Source of the DNA: Cyanobacteria bacterium UBA8803
Lineage (GTDB): Bacteria > Cyanobacteriota > Cyanobacteriia > Cyanobacteriales > Coleofasciculaceae
Assembly: GCA_003505715.1 (NCBI GenBank)
Contig: DNXU01000513.1
Coordinates: forward strand, 1-13,718
Direction: 5' to 3'
DNA: 13,718 nucleotides
Shown here: piece by piece, positions 7,073 to 13,718 of the stretch
Numbering within the stretch: the stretch's first letter is position 1
Layout: every line of letters begins with the position of its first letter
Notes under the pieces: generated by a model
The model's input: only the letters and a program-made list of their open reading frames with translations
Databases searched by the model: none
What the model was told of the DNA's origin: nothing
Program-made: the position numbers and the translations under genes

Positions 7073-7119
7073 ATTAGGTACTAAGTTTTAGCAAGCCAAA
7101 CTAAAACTTAGTACCTAAT
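7073..7119 (+). terminator. Perfect 19-bp inverted repeat, probable terminator
   Basis: ATTAGGTACTAAGTTTTAG (7073-7091) is perfectly complementary to CTAAAACTTAGTACCTAAT (7101-7119) across a 9-nt loop (CAAGCCAAA). It is followed by TGTTTATTTCTG. Its place, about 80 bp after the Coq4-like gene and about 55 bp before the cyclase, fits a transcription terminator for the first unit. The stem is AT-rich and the T-run interrupted, so it could instead be an RNA-stability element or the remains of a small mobile repeat. Confidence 0.65.
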
Positions 7120-7174
7120 GTTTATTTCTGCCTGAAGTTAAAACTGAAGGCTAATCACTCAAAGTTTGTCTGTG

Positions 7175-9586
7175 ATGAGCAAGATTACCGAGCCGCAAAA
7201 GGCTCTAGAAGGACTCCAAGACAGCCAACACACCCTCGCAACCTTAATCAGCAATCTCCCCGGTATGGCCTACCGCAGAATTGATGACAGGGACTGGACG
7301 TGCAAATTTGTCAGTGCAGGCTGCTACGAGCTGACAGGGTATCAACCGCAGGATTTAATCAATAATCGCCAGGTTTCTTACAGGCAAATAATTTATCCGG
7401 AAGACCGAGGACTGGTGCAGCGCGAGGTAATCTCGGCCATCAAGCAAGGCCACCCTTTCCAAGCAGTCTATCGGATTGTGGCCAGGGATGGGGTACTCAA
7501 GTGGGTGTGGGAGCAAGGCCGGGGGATTTTTGATTCGGAGGGTAACCTGTTGGCCATCGAAGGCTTTATCACAGATATCACGGCTCGCAAGCAGGCGGAG
7601 GAAAAAGTTGAGCTATTGTTAAGGATTAGCCAAGCCATCAGTTGTGCGCCGGATTTTCACAGCGCTTTAGAGATAGCGCTGCGTCAGGTGTGCGAAACCA
7701 CGGGTTGGATTTACGGTGAAGTCTGGCTACCGGCAGCAGATGGATCGATCTTAGAATGCAGCCGCAGTTGGTATCGCCAACGTAGCGGTATTGCTCCCAG
7801 CATGGCTGCTGCCCTAGATCAATTTCGAGAATACAGCCAAGCACTAAGGTTTGTACCGGGCGAGGAATTACCGGGACGAGTGTGGTATCAAGTGCAGCCA
7901 GAATGGGTTTGCGATCTTTCAATCGAGTTAGATGATGTTTTCCCAAGACTTAAACTAGCCGCAGAATCTGGATTAAAAGCAGCGTTTGCCGTGCCAATTG
8001 TCGCTGCTAGCGATCCACAAGCTGTTACCTCGCGATCGCCTGTCTTAGCGGTACTGGTTTTTTTTATGTTAGAAGGGCACTCCCAGGAGCAGCGGTTGAT
8101 TGAGTTAGTGTCAGCGGTGTTTGCCCAGTTAGGCACCGTGATGCAACAGAAAAAAGCCGAAGCGGAAATGAAAGCCCTATTCGCAGCAATGACAGATATC
8201 GTACTGGTGATGGATGCCTCCGGACGATGTCTTAACATAGCTCCGACAAATTCCGTGAACTTATACAAACCCCTTGCCCAAATGAATGGCAAGACACTAC
8301 AGGAAAATTTTCCAGAAGCACAAGCCGAACTCATACTGAGCGGTATTCGCGAAGCACTGTTCACTCAACAAACGGTTAGGATTGAGTACAGCCTGACAAT
8401 TGAAGCAAGGGATATTTGGTTTGCAGCTAGCCTTGCCCCAGTGGGAGAGGACTTAGTTATCTGGGCGGCGCGTGATATTAGCGAGAGTAAATTACTAGAG
8501 GAGAAACTACGCAGCTCTGAGAGTAAAATGCGCTTGTTCTTCGAGGCGATGACGGATATTGTCTTGATCGTCGATGTTGAAGAAAACGCCATTGTCAATA
8601 TCGAAGTTGCACCAACCAATCCGACTCGATTGTACCCACGAGACATTGACCCGATTGGCAAGACTATCGAGCAATTTTTCTCGGATGAGAGGGCTGAAGC
8701 TTGGATAAGCAAAATTCAACAGGCTTTAGATACTCGGCAAACGATCAATTTTGATTACGCTCTATCCGCAGGCCAAGATGAGATTTGGTTTTCTGCCAGT
8801 ATTTCCCCAATTTCAGACCACTCAATTATTTGGATGGCGCGTGACATCACCGCTCGCAAGCAAGCTGAAGAGGGATTGCGTATCGAACAGGAAAAGTCCG
8901 AGCGTTTATTACTCAATGTTTTACCGGAATTCATTGCTAATCGGTTGAAACAAGACCAACGCCCTTTAGGACAACAGGGTAACGAAGCGGCCATTGCCGA
9001 GCATTTTGAGGATGTTACTATTCTATTTGCTGATATTGTTGGCTTTACTCCCCTATCAGCTCGTTTGGGGCCGCTCGAACTGGTTAACTTACTCAATCAG
9101 ATTTTTTCTACCTTCGACCAACTCGCCCAAAGGTATGGCTTGGAGAAAATTAAAACCATTGGGGATGCCTATATGGTAGTCGGAGGTCTGCCGATGCCTA
9201 TGCCTAACCATGCTGAAGCGATCGCCCAAATGGCCCTGGATATGCAACAAGCCATTCACCACTTCCAAGCTAAACACGGCGAATCCTTTGAAATTAGAAT
9301 TGGCATTAACACTGGCTCAGTTGTGGCCGGAGTCATTGGTATTCAAAAATTCATTTATGACCTGTGGGGTGATGCCGTCAACGTGGCATCTCGCATGGAA
9401 TCTTCAGGAGTACCCGGTAAAATTCAAGTTACGGCTACCACTTACGAGCGCTTGCAAGATAAGTTTGAATTTGAGCCGCGGGGAGCGATCGCCGTTAAAG
9501 GTAAGGGGGAAATGATGACCTATTGGCTTACGGGTACAAAAATAGTACAGGGCGGAGGAAATAACCCACCATTTGAAAAAGGTTAG
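7175..9586 (+). CDS. PAS-GAF-PAS-PAS class III adenylate cyclase
   Basis: 803 residues, soluble, no membrane helix. In order: a PAS_3-type domain (about 22-138, ending ITDITARKQAEE), a GAF domain (about 145-320), a second PAS (about 330-440), a third PAS (about 448-565, again ending ARDITARKQAEE), a signalling helix with LLLNVLPEFIANRL (578-591), and a class III cyclase domain (about 610-787). Metal-binding Asp620 (FADIVGFT) and Asp664 (TIGDAYM) are present. The base-selecting pair is Lys660 (KIKTIGD) and Asp729 (YDLWGD), the adenylate cyclase combination rather than Glu/Cys of guanylate cyclases. Asn736 and Arg740 (VNVASRM), which stabilise the transition state, are intact. It should make cAMP in response to whatever binds the PAS/GAF sensors. 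I chose ATG 7175; TTG 7166 and GTG 7172 are in frame just upstream, and no Shine-Dalgarno decides the matter. Confidence 0.93.
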   Translation: MSKITEPQKALEGLQDSQHTLATLISNLPGMAYRRIDDRDWTCKFVSAGCYELTGYQPQDLINNRQVSYRQIIYPEDRGLVQREVISAIKQGHPFQAVYRIVARDGVLKWVWEQGRGIFDSEGNLLAIEGFITDITARKQAEEKVELLLRISQAISCAPDFHSALEIALRQVCETTGWIYGEVWLPAADGSILECSRSWYRQRSGIAPSMAAALDQFREYSQALRFVPGEELPGRVWYQVQPEWVCDLSIELDDVFPRLKLAAESGLKAAFAVPIVAASDPQAVTSRSPVLAVLVFFMLEGHSQEQRLIELVSAVFAQLGTVMQQKKAEAEMKALFAAMTDIVLVMDASGRCLNIAPTNSVNLYKPLAQMNGKTLQENFPEAQAELILSGIREALFTQQTVRIEYSLTIEARDIWFAASLAPVGEDLVIWAARDISESKLLEEKLRSSESKMRLFFEAMTDIVLIVDVEENAIVNIEVAPTNPTRLYPRDIDPIGKTIEQFFSDERAEAWISKIQQALDTRQTINFDYALSAGQDEIWFSASISPISDHSIIWMARDITARKQAEEGLRIEQEKSERLLLNVLPEFIANRLKQDQRPLGQQGNEAAIAEHFEDVTILFADIVGFTPLSARLGPLELVNLLNQIFSTFDQLAQRYGLEKIKTIGDAYMVVGGLPMPMPNHAEAIAQMALDMQQAIHHFQAKHGESFEIRIGINTGSVVAGVIGIQKFIYDLWGDAVNVASRMESSGVPGKIQVTATTYERLQDKFEFEPRGAIAVKGKGEMMTYWLTGTKIVQGGGNNPPFEKG

Positions 9587-9702
9587 AAAAGACAAAAAAA
9601 GCGATCGCCATTGGTCAAGTTTTGCAACAGGTTTGGTGCTACAAGCGAACTCAATTATCTAATATTGAAGTACTTCATGCTCTTGAGTGGGAGAAGCCGG
9701 GT

Positions 9703-11865
9703 ATGTCAAGTCGAGAGTTTGTCAGGAAAAAGATTTCCTCTATTAATCAGACCTCAGTAACTAACCCGCTTCAACCGCGACGCTTAAAAGTCCCGGCACA
9801 CCTAACTCAGTCGGAACCCCAACAGCAGGAAACGCCTTCCATCTCTGAGCAATTGGAGAGGGCATCCCGTTTTGGTTATAACGGTCTTAATGTCCCGGTT
9901 AATTTTCCTACTACACCGCCAACGCCACCAGTACAGAGGAAGGAAGGGGAGCAGGGGAATTGGGATCAGCCGCCGAGAGCCGATCTTGTATTAAATGGGA
10001 TAAATCAGCTAACAGTTCAGCAATTCAGTCAGCAAGAAACGGTTCAGCGCCAATTACTCGTACAAGCTCAAAGCAGTGCAGACGAGGCCGTCAACCTACC
10101 TTCTAGTCAAGATTTGCCGCCACCAGAACAGCGACGTATGATTCGGATTGGCAGTCAAGGCAAGGAAGTGATTTATGCCCAAGAGCGGCTCAATGCTCAT
10201 GCTGCCACCCCACTGCTAGAGGTAGACAGCATTTTTGGCCCACTGACTCGCAAGGCAACGTTAGATTACCAAAACAGCCACGCATTAGTGGCTGATGCAA
10301 TTATCGGTCCCAGAACTTGGGCTTCGTTGGATGGCCCGACAGTAATTGGCGGCAAAAGCGGTCAAGGATCGGGCGGTGGCAGTAGTCCCAGCAAAGGTCC
10401 GACGCTGAAATACGATACTACAAAATACACCATCACTCCGCCACCGCCAAATACAAAATTGAGTGATATTAAAGCAACGCTTCAGACTAAGCAAGATCAG
10501 AAGCCGCAACCCGATCTAGGGAAAACATTAAATGTCCAAGGCGTTACCTCAGGAAGCCAAGAGGAAATTTTCCTCTGGAATGTAATGCTACAGCTAGGTA
10601 CACATGATCGCTGGGGCAGTGAGGGTGACGTGGTAACAGACATTGGCTGGCCAACTAAACCAGGTAACAAGCCTCCTGTTGGACAAATTACTCTCAAGAT
10701 TGACGACAAGGGAAATGCTGTAGCAGAGCTAGTCAATAAAGGTGCAGTAGCCAGTCCTCCCAAGTTTCAATCAATAGACGAGGTCAAGAAAAAGCTCAAG
10801 GCTGACTTCAAGATTGCTGACATTAAGGATGGTTCAGCGAACTGGAAACAGGAGGAACTCGAAAAAGTTCACGCTGCTTTCTCGCGAATGCCTGCCAGTG
10901 ACCGTGCGGCACTAGAGGGAGTGGAACTCATCCGCCAACAGAAAATTGTTGACGACAACGGTAACGAGTTGTCGGGCTTGTTTTCCCACCAAGCTCAACT
11001 CCCTCAAGGCGGAACTTCTGCCAGCCGTTCGCAATCTCTTAGTCTGGCAGACTTAGCATTCACTGGAGACAATATCTCATTTGTCGGTGACAAGAGTAAT
11101 GCCGCAGCAGCAAGCTTCCAGACTATCTTGCACGAGGCCGGCCATGCTGTAGAAACCAAAGCGTTGCGAGATGCCCAGTTTGCCACCATGGAAGCGACGG
11201 CTGAGGACAATCAGAATATAGGAATACTCAACGCCAAAATCCAAGCACTCAAGGCAGCAGTTAATGCCTTTAATACCGAAAGTAAAGCTGCATTCTCTAA
11301 GGCTAAAGGTTACAACTCAAAGCAAAGCAAAGATGCTAAAAGTTTCCTCAAAGCCATTGATGGTGCAACTAATGCAATAAGCACATTTAGTAAAAATCAA
11401 ACTGTTAGCCAGCATCAAAAGCTAGAGTCAGACGCTAGCACCGCTATTCAGAAGCGTGATGCTGAGAAGACTAAGCTTGCTAGTACATCAGCAACTCATC
11501 CAGCACTGACTGACTTTGCCAATACAATTCAACGCCAAAATGATTGGTTTGCTGCTGCACAGAAGCGTGCTAAGGCGCACACAATTCAGCAAGCTTCAGC
11601 AGAAAAGGTGAAGCAGAAACAGAAAGATGAGAAGGCAGTCTCTGGTTCCAAGAGCGGTCAATCCAAACGGCTTAAGAACTTTGTTGACCTTGTAAACAAG
11701 CATAAAATTCCTCCACTGACTGACTATGCCAAGAAAAACTGGCCTAACCATCCAGAAGAATTCTTTGCCGAAGCCTACTCACTCTGGCTAAATGACCGAA
11801 CCTACCTCGAGGCTAACGCTAAACCTCTCGTAGATTGGTTTAACAGCGGAGAGCATTTGAAGTGA
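9703..11865 (+). CDS. Putative eCIS-type cargo: peptidoglycan-binding, lethal-factor-like zinc metallopeptidase
   Basis: 720 residues from the ATG at 9703, which has GGGAG 9 nt upstream; an in-frame TTG at 9622 would add 27 unlike residues. Residues 1-80 (SISEQLERASRFGYNGLNV, then PPVQRK) resemble the disordered leader of DUF4157-type proteins linked to extracellular contractile injection systems, but the DUF4157 core is absent. Residues about 143-212 form a PG_binding_1 domain (IRIGSQGKEVIYAQERLN, IFGPLTRKATLDYQ, IIGPRTWASLDG). A Gly/Ser/Pro linker (213-252) follows. Residues about 270-476 include WKQEELEKVHAAFSRMPASD and GVELIRQQ, as seen ahead of the catalytic site in anthrax lethal factor/PPEP-like peptidases. 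The zinc motif is His477-Glu478-Ala-Gly-His481; the matching distal motif EEFFAEAYSLWL (685-696) offers Glu690 as third ligand. Between them lie about 200 mostly helical, Lys/Ala/Gln-rich residues. There is no signal peptide, as expected for phage-tail-like delivery. Peptidase class is confident; eCIS delivery is inferred. Confidence 0.8.
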   Translation: MSSREFVRKKISSINQTSVTNPLQPRRLKVPAHLTQSEPQQQETPSISEQLERASRFGYNGLNVPVNFPTTPPTPPVQRKEGEQGNWDQPPRADLVLNGINQLTVQQFSQQETVQRQLLVQAQSSADEAVNLPSSQDLPPPEQRRMIRIGSQGKEVIYAQERLNAHAATPLLEVDSIFGPLTRKATLDYQNSHALVADAIIGPRTWASLDGPTVIGGKSGQGSGGGSSPSKGPTLKYDTTKYTITPPPPNTKLSDIKATLQTKQDQKPQPDLGKTLNVQGVTSGSQEEIFLWNVMLQLGTHDRWGSEGDVVTDIGWPTKPGNKPPVGQITLKIDDKGNAVAELVNKGAVASPPKFQSIDEVKKKLKADFKIADIKDGSANWKQEELEKVHAAFSRMPASDRAALEGVELIRQQKIVDDNGNELSGLFSHQAQLPQGGTSASRSQSLSLADLAFTGDNISFVGDKSNAAAASFQTILHEAGHAVETKALRDAQFATMEATAEDNQNIGILNAKIQALKAAVNAFNTESKAAFSKAKGYNSKQSKDAKSFLKAIDGATNAISTFSKNQTVSQHQKLESDASTAIQKRDAEKTKLASTSATHPALTDFANTIQRQNDWFAAAQKRAKAHTIQQASAEKVKQKQKDEKAVSGSKSGQSKRLKNFVDLVNKHKIPPLTDYAKKNWPNHPEEFFAEAYSLWLNDRTYLEANAKPLVDWFNSGEHLK

Positions 11866-11899
11866 TTAATCAAAATTTGGAAGGTTTCTACCGAAGTCT

Positions 11900-12271
11900 A
11901 TGATTTTAGGACACTGCCCGCCTTATGTTTTGTATGAACTAATACGACCAGTTGGTTCTTTACCAATACCCATAGCCTTTGACGAAGCCCAAGCTCTATT
12001 CGAGCAAGCAAAGAAGTTCTATGGACAAGAAGAATATCGGCAAGCTGGAACGGTATTTATGGAAGTAGCACAGAAACTACGACTGGAAAAAGGTCAGCCC
12101 TACTGGGAAGCCTTTGCTGCTAACCGGATATTCGCCTACGAAAATGCGGTCTTAGCATGGATGATGAACGATGCCCTAGATAGGGCTCGACGCTCACTTG
12201 GCAAAGCTGCCGAAACGGATACACTTTGTGCAGACAACATCCACCATTTACTAGAGCAGATTTCCTCCTGA
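11900..12271 (+). CDS. Small helical TPR-like protein, possible partner of the metallopeptidase
   Basis: 123 residues, all predicted helical from residue 27 on. The helix pairs have TPR-like spacing: FDEAQALFEQAKKFYGQEEY and RQAGTVFMEVAQKL, then WEAFAANRIFAYENAVLAWM and DALDRARRSLGKAAE. The first 25 residues (MILGHCPPYVLYELIRPVGS and following) are hydrophobic but contain no clear signal peptide. It starts 34 bp after the stop of the metallopeptidase gene on the same strand, with GGAAGG about 15 nt before the ATG, so co-transcription is likely. Small helical partners next to toxin-like proteins are often chaperones, adaptors or immunity proteins; which applies here cannot be decided. Its last 21 bp overlap the 3' end of the convergent aminopeptidase gene, leaving no room for a terminator between them. 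I do not recognise a named family. Confidence 0.75.
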   Translation: MILGHCPPYVLYELIRPVGSLPIPIAFDEAQALFEQAKKFYGQEEYRQAGTVFMEVAQKLRLEKGQPYWEAFAANRIFAYENAVLAWMMNDALDRARRSLGKAAETDTLCADNIHHLLEQISS

Positions 12272-13648
12272 AAGTACAAGTTCTGCAATTGCCTCCGCAG
12301 CTGTAGGTAATGCGGCTGTTAGTACTTCACTCCCTTGCTCAGTAACTAAAACATCATCCTCGATCCGAATTCCGCGCACATCACTAAACTGAGCCAGACG
12401 CTCCCAATTGACTACATCTTTATAGTTGGCTCGGCATTCAGAGTCTTGCAAAATTGCTGGCACTTGATAAAATCCCGGTTCTATAGTAACGAGCATTCCC
12501 GGTTGCAAAGGGCGATTGAGTCGCAGGTAGCACCAGCCGAAGCGATCGCTTCTAGTTCGTCCGTCTTCATAACCCGCCAAATCCCCTAAATCTTCCATAT
12601 CGTGAACATCCAAACCCAACAGGTGACCGATACCGTGGGGAAAGAATAAAGCGTGGGCATCCATTTCTACCAAATCTGATACCTGTCCGCGCAAAATTCC
12701 TAAATCTACTAATCCTTGGGTCATAGTCGCTGCTGCCAGCAAATGAATATCCCCATATTCAACACCAGGACGAACTTTATCGATACAAGCATCGTGAGCT
12801 GCTAATACAACATCGTAAAGGTCGCGCTGGGTGGCGGAAAACTTCCCCGTAACCGGCCAAGTCCGGGTTACGTCCGATGCCCATCCCATCTCTGTTTCTG
12901 CCCCAACATCAACCAGCAGCAAATCTCCCGGTTGCAATAGGTGGTGATATTGCTCGTTGTGTAGTACTTCACCGTGAACCGTCACAATACCACCGTAAGC
13001 ATCCATCATGTTGTGGGCAATAATGACCTCCGCCATTGCCCCTCGGACGGCTGCTTCTAACTGGGCGCTTTTGGTTGCCCTCATTCCCGCTTTATGAGCT
13101 TCTACCGTCACTGCTGCCGCTTGACGCAACTCAGATAAAGCTCCCCCATCGTGACACAGTCGCAAAGTCGCGATCGCAATTGCTAAATCCCGATCAATCC
13201 CTTCAGTAGCATTTGCAGGTGCCACACGTCGGTTCAAGATTTGAGCTTGTTGCAAGTAAGTAATAACATCCTGAACGGCAATAGTAGCTGCTCCTGGTGC
13301 CCGCGGTGGCAGTTCCGACAAGGGAAACGCGGCATCTGCCCCAATTATCCCGGCAATTTCCTCCGGTTTGGGCATTTCCCCATGCCAAAGGATACTCCCA
13401 GGCGGTGCCTCATCCATAAATAGTTCTAACTTGCCATCCTTAAGGTAAATGGCCGCATTTTCCAGCGGTAAACCTGCAAAGTAAAGGAAATGGCTGCTCG
13501 CCCGAAACGGGAAGGGATTGGCCGGAAAATTGCGCGGACTCCGCTGACCCGACCAGAGCATGACCGGGGCATCCAAGAGCTGGGCAAGGCGTTGCCGTCG
13601 GTCGCGCAGGGTTGTGGCTAGGGAATTGCGATCACTGTAAGTCTCCAT
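12251..13648 (-). CDS. pepP: Xaa-Pro aminopeptidase (aminopeptidase P)
   Basis: 465 residues, complete and of normal length for bacterial aminopeptidase P, a cytosolic enzyme that removes an N-terminal residue preceding proline. The N-terminal AMP_N domain (about 8-135) is followed by the pita-bread M24 catalytic domain (about 170-450). All five dinuclear metal ligands are visible: Asp247 (LLVDVGAE), Asp259 (SDVTRTWPV), His342 (HGIGHLLGLDVHD), Glu390 (VTIEPGFY) and Glu430 (RIEDDVLVT). His338 and His349 complete the catalytic histidine set. I start at ATG 13648 (METYSDRN); an in-frame TTG at 13687 would add 13 residues but lies inside a MITE-like repeat. The gene converges on the TPR-like gene with a 21-bp overlap. 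It looks like a housekeeping gene unrelated to its neighbour. Confidence 0.94.
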   Translation of the reverse strand: METYSDRNSLATTLRDRRQRLAQLLDAPVMLWSGQRSPRNFPANPFPFRASSHFLYFAGLPLENAAIYLKDGKLELFMDEAPPGSILWHGEMPKPEEIAGIIGADAAFPLSELPPRAPGAATIAVQDVITYLQQAQILNRRVAPANATEGIDRDLAIAIATLRLCHDGGALSELRQAAAVTVEAHKAGMRATKSAQLEAAVRGAMAEVIIAHNMMDAYGGIVTVHGEVLHNEQYHHLLQPGDLLLVDVGAETEMGWASDVTRTWPVTGKFSATQRDLYDVVLAAHDACIDKVRPGVEYGDIHLLAAATMTQGLVDLGILRGQVSDLVEMDAHALFFPHGIGHLLGLDVHDMEDLGDLAGYEDGRTRSDRFGWCYLRLNRPLQPGMLVTIEPGFYQVPAILQDSECRANYKDVVNWERLAQFSDVRGIRIEDDVLVTEQGSEVLTAALPTAAEAIAELVLSGGNLL

Positions 13649-13674
13649 AACCTGGAGGGTAGCATATTTCCTAG

Positions 13675-13718
13675 AACTTACGCACAACCCCTATCAGTAG
13701 GGTGCGTTACGCGAAAGC
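13675..13718. mobile_element. Second copy of the MITE-like repeat (partial, cut by window edge)
   Basis: These 44 bases start with the terminal repeat AACTTACGCA. They match the right half of the element at 5889-5974 (opposite orientation) at 37 of 44 positions without gaps, including GTAGGGTGCGTTACG and GAAAGC. The other half would lie beyond the window. It sits 27 bp upstream of the aminopeptidase start, so it may contribute leader or promoter sequence to that gene. Confidence 0.7.

Noticed and set aside
7638..9277. Several open frames of 60-160 codons opposite to or overlapping the cyclase gene
   Set aside because: They are shadows of the cyclase coding frame, with no motif, ribosome site or composition of their own.
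9551..9586. Repeat-derived tail (GGGNNPPFEKG) at the end of the cyclase
   Set aside because: It resembles peptides encoded by common cyanobacterial intergenic repeats, but I found no second copy or inverted partner in the window.
9622..9702. TTG-initiated 27-residue extension of the metallopeptidase
   Set aside because: There is no ribosome site before it and the residues are unlike the leader, while ATG 9703 has a well-spaced GGGAG.
9844..9942. A full DUF4157 domain
   Set aside because: Only the typical leader is visible. The DUF4157 core with its own HExxH does not follow; the sole HExxH is far downstream in a different domain.
13649..13687. TTG-initiated 13-residue extension of the aminopeptidase
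   Set aside because: It lies within the second MITE-like copy, and the normal family N-terminus starts at the ATG at 13648.

Overview
The window is most likely chromosomal DNA of a cyanobacterium, probably a filamentous one. About a dozen copies of the HIP1 octamer GCGATCGC are scattered through genes and spacers. There are also purine-rich GTGAGGG-type short tandem repeats, a small MITE-like repeat, and protein families typical of large cyanobacterial genomes: stacked sensor domains, SpoIIE-type phosphatases and multi-PAS cyclases. The lineage is inferred from these features; no rRNA or tRNA gene is visible.

Positions 1-5741, all on the minus strand, form a signalling block. Read in the direction of transcription it holds a membrane histidine kinase, its NarL-type response regulator (ATGA overlap), an isolated 61-codon remnant of a SpoIIE-type phosphatase domain between low-complexity repeats, a complete CHASE-SpoIIE phosphatase, and a second CHASE4-HAMP-SpoIIE phosphatase (again an ATGA overlap) that runs off the left edge. 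The three phosphatase sequences are clear paralogs, so the locus has expanded by duplication and one copy has decayed.

Positions 5742-7165 hold a divergent intergenic region with an 86-bp MITE-like element, then a two-gene plus-strand unit. Its genes encode a Spy/CpxP-like periplasmic protein with LTxxQ-type motifs and a Coq4-family protein with an intact HDxxHx11E metal motif. A perfect 19-bp inverted repeat, probably a terminator, closes the unit.

Positions 7166-12271 hold a PAS-GAF-PAS-PAS class III cyclase whose specificity residues predict adenylate cyclase. Next is the most unusual gene of the window: a 720-residue protein that begins like the DUF4157-type cargo of extracellular contractile injection systems (eCIS). 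It then carries a peptidoglycan-binding domain and ends in a lethal-factor/PPEP-like zinc metallopeptidase domain (HEAGH ... EEFFAEAY), with about 200 mostly helical residues between the two zinc motifs. A 123-residue helical, TPR-like protein follows 34 bp downstream and may be its partner. No eCIS structural genes are present, so the pair would be an orphan cargo island.

Positions 12251-13718 hold a complete minus-strand Xaa-Pro aminopeptidase (PepP type). It converges on the TPR-like gene with a 21-bp overlap. A second, inverted copy of the MITE-like repeat lies just upstream of its start and is cut by the right edge.
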